NCBI GenBank assembly: GCA_938017885.1 | Contig: CALIJD010000006.1 | Span: 1-6,145 of the forward strand | Length of the DNA stretch: 6,145 nucleotides | Source: an uncultured Granulicatella sp. | GTDB lineage: Bacteria; Bacillota; Bacilli; Lactobacillales; Aerococcaceae | Direction of reading: 5' to 3' | In this document: piece by piece, positions 5,428 to 6,145 of the stretch | Numbering within the stretch: the stretch's first letter is position 1 | Layout of the letters: each line of letters begins with the position of its first letter | Made by a program: the position numbers and the translations under genes | The notes under the pieces: model-generated | Databases searched by the model: none | Told to the model about the DNA's origin: nothing | The model's input: the letters and a program-made list of their open reading frames with translations, nothing else

Positions 5428-5991
5428 CTATTTATTCTCTTTTTTATTCTTAATAAAGACGATGATCACTATACAAATCACTAACCCAGTAACTGCTGGT
5501 TTAACAAGCGCCATCCCATTTTCTCCACTAGAAAGGATACTATGGACGACCTTTAACACAGCACCAGCGATTACAACCCATAATAATTGTCCCCATTTTC
5601 GGTTCCAAGTAGTATAAATCATAAAAATAAAGAATAATAAAATCAATGTACAAACGACTATTTTCTCCGTTGTCCAGCCACTCGTTAAATAGTTCTTTTC
5701 AAACTCTAAGAATAAATGAACCTGTTCGTCCACCACTTCTGGTTTTGGAAACCAAAACATACTCGTAAACAAGCAGAAAATCGACATAAACAAAATCGAA
5801 AATGATTGTTTATAAGCACCAATAACAATTGGGATTATAAACAATGGTCTGATATACCAACTGAGAATATTTTGGTGTCTTGAAAAAGCCCACGTAAAAA
5901 AATCTCGATTTGTAAAAAACATATAAATCAATACTACTGTTGAAATAGCAAAAAATAATCCCATTATTCTATCTAATTTTTTAATTTTCAT
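5428..5991 (-). CDS. Uncharacterised six-helix membrane protein (WYIRP / MFWFPKP motif family)
   Basis: A 187-residue integral membrane protein. Predicted helices lie at about 10-27, 43-60, 63-80, 110-127, 133-151 and 161-181, with a basic start (MKIKK) and a basic end (KNKKENK). Two blocks look strongly conserved from my memory of related Gram-positive proteins: HQNILSWYIRPLFIIP (39-54) and SMFWFPKPE (77-85), the latter followed by an acidic loop (VDEQVHLFLEFEKNYLTSGWT). Polar and charged residues at a membrane edge suggest a binding or transport site, but no function is known to me. ATG at 5991 has GGAG (5999-6002) 7 bases upstream. It has its own terminator, and the 66-base gap to the gene fragment on its right contains a 7-bp inverted repeat, so it may have its own promoter there. 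Confidence 0.85.
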   Translation of the reverse strand: MKIKKLDRIMGLFFAISTVVLIYMFFTNRDFFTWAFSRHQNILSWYIRPLFIIPIVIGAYKQSFSILFMSIFCLFTSMFWFPKPEVVDEQVHLFLEFEKNYLTSGWTTEKIVVCTLILLFFIFMIYTTWNRKWGQLLWVVIAGAVLKVVHSILSSGENGMALVKPAVTGLVICIVIIVFIKNKKENK

Positions 5992-6028
5992 TCTCTATCT
6001 CCATTAATTCAAAAACTTATTTATCTTT

Positions 6029-6046
6029 TTACAAAACAATTTGTAA
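6029..6046. promoter_or_regulatory. Inverted repeat upstream of the 187-residue membrane protein gene
   Basis: TTACAAA (6029-6035) and TTTGTAA (6040-6046) form a perfect 7-bp inverted repeat with 4 bases between. No T-run follows in the direction of the minus-strand genes (AAAAAG comes next), so a terminator is unlikely. Its place, 38 bases before a start codon, fits an operator. No specific regulator can be assigned. Confidence 0.35.
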
Positions 6047-6057
6047 TTATGGCTCTC

Positions 6058-6145
6058 CTATCTTTCAACTGTCCCATTCAATAGAACCTTTGCCATTTTC
6101 ACCACATACAACTCTTCATCTTCATAAAAGAGCTTGCTTAGTAAT
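6058..6145 (-). CDS. C-terminal end of an unidentified gene (cut by right window edge)
   Basis: The frame ending at TAG 6060-6058 is open to the window edge and encodes 28 residues ending KMAKVLLNGTVER, preceded by the acidic FYEDEELY. The mix of charged and hydrophobic residues looks like a real soluble C-terminus, and its orientation matches the genes that follow. The other two minus-strand frames contain early stops. The piece is too short to name a family. Confidence 0.5.
   Translation of the reverse strand, partial: LLSKLFYEDEELYVVKMAKVLLNGTVER

Noticed and set aside
1..6145. CRISPR array, tRNA/rRNA genes, insertion sequences, phage integration site
   Set aside because: No regularly spaced repeats, no recognisable tRNA or rRNA sequence, no transposase or integrase, and no terminal inverted repeats with flanking duplications were seen.

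Overview
This window looks like chromosomal DNA of a low-GC Gram-positive bacterium (Bacillota), most likely of the order Lactobacillales. The evidence is the AT-rich composition, strong GGAGG-type ribosome binding sites 4 to 8 bases before most starts, short hairpin-plus-T-run terminators, an extended -10 promoter (TGtTATAAT), and a MntH-type manganese transporter of the lactic-acid-bacterial kind. Genus and species cannot be fixed from the sequence alone. All genes but one lie on the minus strand, so the text runs from the right edge to the left in transcription order.

Right part (6145 to 4006). The last codons of an unidentified gene enter from the right edge. Next comes a 187-residue multi-pass membrane protein of an uncharacterised but recognisable family, closed by a terminator. 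A well-formed extended -10 promoter then drives a two-gene operon: a Nudix hydrolase with a perfect Nudix box, followed after 13 bases by an AAC(3)-family N-acetyltransferase (aminoglycoside 3-N-acetyltransferase fold). This operon ends in a hairpin shared with the convergent plus-strand gene.

Middle part (3937 to 1834). The only plus-strand gene (132 residues, four predicted membrane segments) starts inside a divergent control region. There, a perfect TATAAT on the minus strand sits between the arms of a TTAGGTT/AACCTAA inverted repeat. Leftward of it runs a compact three-gene operon of unknown function: a 288-residue soluble protein that weakly recalls the DUF6994 family, a 63-residue protein with two membrane helices, and a 135-residue protein with one membrane helix and a probable PH-like beta domain. 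It ends at a long 61-base structured hairpin followed by six T's.

Left part (1754 to 1). mntH (Nramp family Mn2+/H+ symporter) is complete, with a palindrome-rich AT-rich leader and a UUCG-tetraloop terminator. Below it, the start of a lipoprotein gene (signal peptide and lipobox visible) runs off the left edge; its leader can form a hairpin.

No tRNA, rRNA, CRISPR array, insertion sequence or integrase was seen. The most interesting parts are the unexplained three-gene membrane module with its divergent operator-like control region, and the Nudix/acetyltransferase pair. The rest looks like ordinary accessory chromosome.
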